DNA of 64,000 nucleotides from an uncultured Muribaculaceae bacterium. Its GTDB lineage: Bacteria; Bacteroidota; Bacteroidia; Bacteroidales; Muribaculaceae. The stretch spans positions 67,374-131,373 of the forward strand of contig CAJTRT010000001.1 of NCBI GenBank assembly GCA_910579105.1, given 5' to 3'. How positions within the stretch are numbered: the stretch's first letter is position 1; every line of letters starts with the position of its first letter. Both the position numbers and the translations under genes were made by a program. Positions 62,906 through 64,000 of the stretch are shown here, piece by piece. A model generated the notes under the pieces. That model had not been told where the DNA came from, did not search any database, and was given only the letters and a program-made list of their open reading frames with translations.

Positions 62906-63043
62906 AAAAAATCGAGTTGCCTTCGCAACTTTTCTTGTAGAGATTATATCTTACTTACATTCATCTCGTTAGCCGGAGCCGGGATCCGCACGGGGCGCCT
63001 AGCGGCGGTAGGCGGCGGCTCTCCGGCTAATCGCTTTTCATAT
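62906..63043 (-). ncRNA. Candidate structured small RNA (about 138 nt)
   Basis: Predicted from signals on the minus strand. An ideal promoter ends at 63050. A long stem pairs TTAGCCGGAG with CTCCGGCTAA (63030-63021 with 62978-62969), carrying a further CCG/CGG pair next to an AG bulge and inner CGCCT/AGGCG stems. An unpaired A-rich linker has short GAGAT/ATCTC arms. A terminator hairpin AGTTGC-GAAG-GCAACT (62930-62915) is followed by CGA and TTTTTT (62911-62906). No ORF explains it. It may correspond to a known Bacteroidales small RNA such as a 6S-type RNA, but I cannot assign it to a family by eye. Confidence 0.6.
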
Positions 63044-63049
63044 TCAGCG

Positions 63050-63081
63050 CAAAGTTAGCGCGATTTGGGCTGTTTTGCAAC
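63050..63081 (-). promoter_or_regulatory. Promoter of the candidate small RNA
   Basis: Leftward GTTG (63078-63081), 20 bp, TAACTTTG (63050-63057). Exact -7 match, one mismatch in the -33 box, ideal spacing. Confidence 0.65.
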
Positions 63082-63453
63082 CGTTGCCATATTTTTTTCA
63101 ACGGCTCGCCCCGCGTTTTTCCGCGACCGGCGCCCCGCCGGCGTTCTCCGGGAGGGCCTGGGCGCGCCATGCCGGTTTCTGGCGGTTGGCTCGAATCGTT
63201 ATCGATAGTGTCACATATTAGCTACAAGCCGGTTACGTTGTCGGAAATTAAACATTTTTTGCTTTTCCGCGGCGCGGTTCCATGCGATTTATCCTCTTAG
63301 TTTGTTGCCTGTTTGGAGGAAAAATTCGTAATTTTGTGCCCGCAAAAGGCGCTCCGGCTCGCCGGTGCCGTCTATCGCGCGGATGCCTGGCCGCGGCCAG
63401 GCGCTCCGCGAGTTCTTTGTCACTTTTTTACCACACCTTTTTTCGCTTTCAGC
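63082..63453. other. Non-coding stretch between the small RNA and the XRE-like gene
   Basis: About 370 bp. It contains TAATTTTG (63329-63336), a plausible -7 box for the downstream gene, implying a leader of about 110 nt. The frame open from 63313 reads into the XRE-like gene but is dominated by unusual residues before the ATG at 63454. No other structure recognised. Confidence 0.4.
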
Positions 63454-63726
63454 ATGGCCGAGAAGTCCTTACTCAAACCGACCGAAGAATGTGGCATCAA
63501 GGTCCACATCGGCTCTCTCATCGGCGACGAACTACGCCGCCAGCGCCGCCCGGCAGCGTGGTTGGCGCAGGAAATAAATTGCGACCGCACCAACGTTTAC
63601 AAGATCCTCCGCAAGGGGAGCATCGACACTGAGCTGCTATGCCGCATCTCGGTGGCGCTTGACCACGATTTCTTCGTGGCCTTCCAGCATGTGTGCGGTT
63701 TTGTGAAACCGCGCAGGCCTGACTGA
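63454..63726 (+). CDS. Small XRE-like helix-turn-helix protein
   Basis: 90 residues from the ATG at 63454. The helix-turn-helix is at about 20-60: IGSLIGDELRRQRRPAAWLA, then QEINCDRTNVYKILRKGSID, with the recognition helix RTNVYKIL. The short charged tail FVKPRRP follows a LDHDFFVAFQHV segment. It probably binds DNA; the target is unknown. Not linked to a toxin or phage gene inside the window. Confidence 0.78.
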   Translation: MAEKSLLKPTEECGIKVHIGSLIGDELRRQRRPAAWLAQEINCDRTNVYKILRKGSIDTELLCRISVALDHDFFVAFQHVCGFVKPRRPD

Positions 63727-63875
63727 TTCTCCCCGCCGTGTCGTCCTCCCTGTGATTTTGCCCCTGGCGCTGTCGCCGCTTCTGTGGCTTCCGGCGGGTT
63801 TCTGCCGATTCCATGCCGGTTCGGTTCTGATTCCGAACGTATTCCGGCGTTGTCGCGCAAAAAGTGGGTGAAAAA

Positions 63876-63907
63876 TTTGGTGGTCTCGCGAATAGCGCGT
63901 AATTTTG
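63876..63907 (+). promoter_or_regulatory. Promoter of tRNA-Met
   Basis: TTTG (63876-63879), 20 bp, TAATTTTG (63900-63907), ideal spacing, about 40 bp before the tRNA. Confidence 0.8.
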
Positions 63908-63947
63908 CAGTCGCAAAACGGCAGGTTAGCCTGTCGTAACCTCCGAT

Positions 63948-64000
63948 GGCGGGATAGCTCAGTTGGTTAGAGCGTCGGATTCATAACCCGGAGGTCCCGA
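63948..64000 (+). tRNA. tRNA-Met (CAT), partial at right edge
   Basis: First 53 nt visible: acceptor 5' strand GGCGGGA, T8-A9, D-arm GCTC...GAGC, and anticodon loop TTCATAA (anticodon CAT). The T-arm and 3' acceptor lie beyond the window. The anticodon stem lacks the three G-C pairs of an initiator, so an elongator Met tRNA (or a k2C-modified Ile tRNA) is more likely. Confidence 0.85.

Noticed and set aside
62647..62928. 93-codon minus-strand frame downstream of the small RNA
   Set aside because: Overlaps the rplS terminator and two hairpins; its apparent start falls inside the small RNA terminator stem. Coding is improbable.

Overview
The window is about 64 kb of GC-rich chromosome from a member of the Bacteroidales, plausibly Muribaculaceae or a related gut family. 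Three things support this. Complex I has no NADH-input subunits (nuoE, F and G are absent). Promoters match the Bacteroidota consensus (TTTG, about 20 bp, then TAnnTTTG). Gene neighbourhoods are typical of the order (ileS, a TraR/DksA-like gene, lspA and a DUF4296 lipoprotein; glmM-like mutase, DUF4827 and a DHH phosphoesterase; a wecA-wza-wzc-like set). The genus cannot be fixed from the sequence alone.

Region 1 (1-16180, minus strand) is the main respiratory locus, transcribed as nuoA-B-CD-H, then atpD-C-B-E-F-H-A-G, then nuoI-J-K-L-M, running off the left edge. A complete F1Fo ATP synthase operon sits inside the complex I operon, between nuoH and nuoI. The genes are packed on one strand behind one recognisable promoter upstream of nuoA, so the proton pump and the ATP synthase may be co-transcribed.

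Region 2 (16.4-21.1 kb) is more AT-rich and accessory-looking. It has an outer-membrane beta-barrel receptor with a good promoter, and a secreted leucine-rich/transglutaminase-like protein bracketed by two copies of a palindromic repeat.

Region 3 (21.1-34.1 kb) is core housekeeping: DUF4296 lipoprotein, lspA, a TraR/DksA-like gene, ileS, an NlpC/P60 lipoprotein, an ABC-2 exporter pair, an SNF-family symporter, recO, a MATE exporter and a YraN-family nuclease-like gene.

Region 4 (34.4-42.9 kb, plus strand) encodes three large secreted proteins. The central one is an interpain/streptopain-like C10 cysteine protease, four bases downstream of an adhesin-like protein. A strong terminator ends the block.

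Region 5 (43.0-58.5 kb, mostly minus) holds an SH3-NlpC/P60 protein, a glmM-like mutase, a DUF4827 lipoprotein, a DHH phosphoesterase, flavodoxin, an exopolysaccharide initiation/export module (WecA, Wza and Wzc-like), an ArgC homologue that lacks its catalytic cysteine, convergent tRNA-Pro and tRNA-Leu genes, and a dedA-rpe-(receiver/PEP-pyruvate-binding) operon.

Region 6 (58.7-64.0 kb, mostly plus) has kup, an aquaporin, a small DUF6291-like gene, tRNA-Arg, rplS, an XRE-like gene and a tRNA-Met cut by the right edge. Between rplS and the XRE gene is a candidate minus-strand structured ncRNA with its own promoter and terminator.
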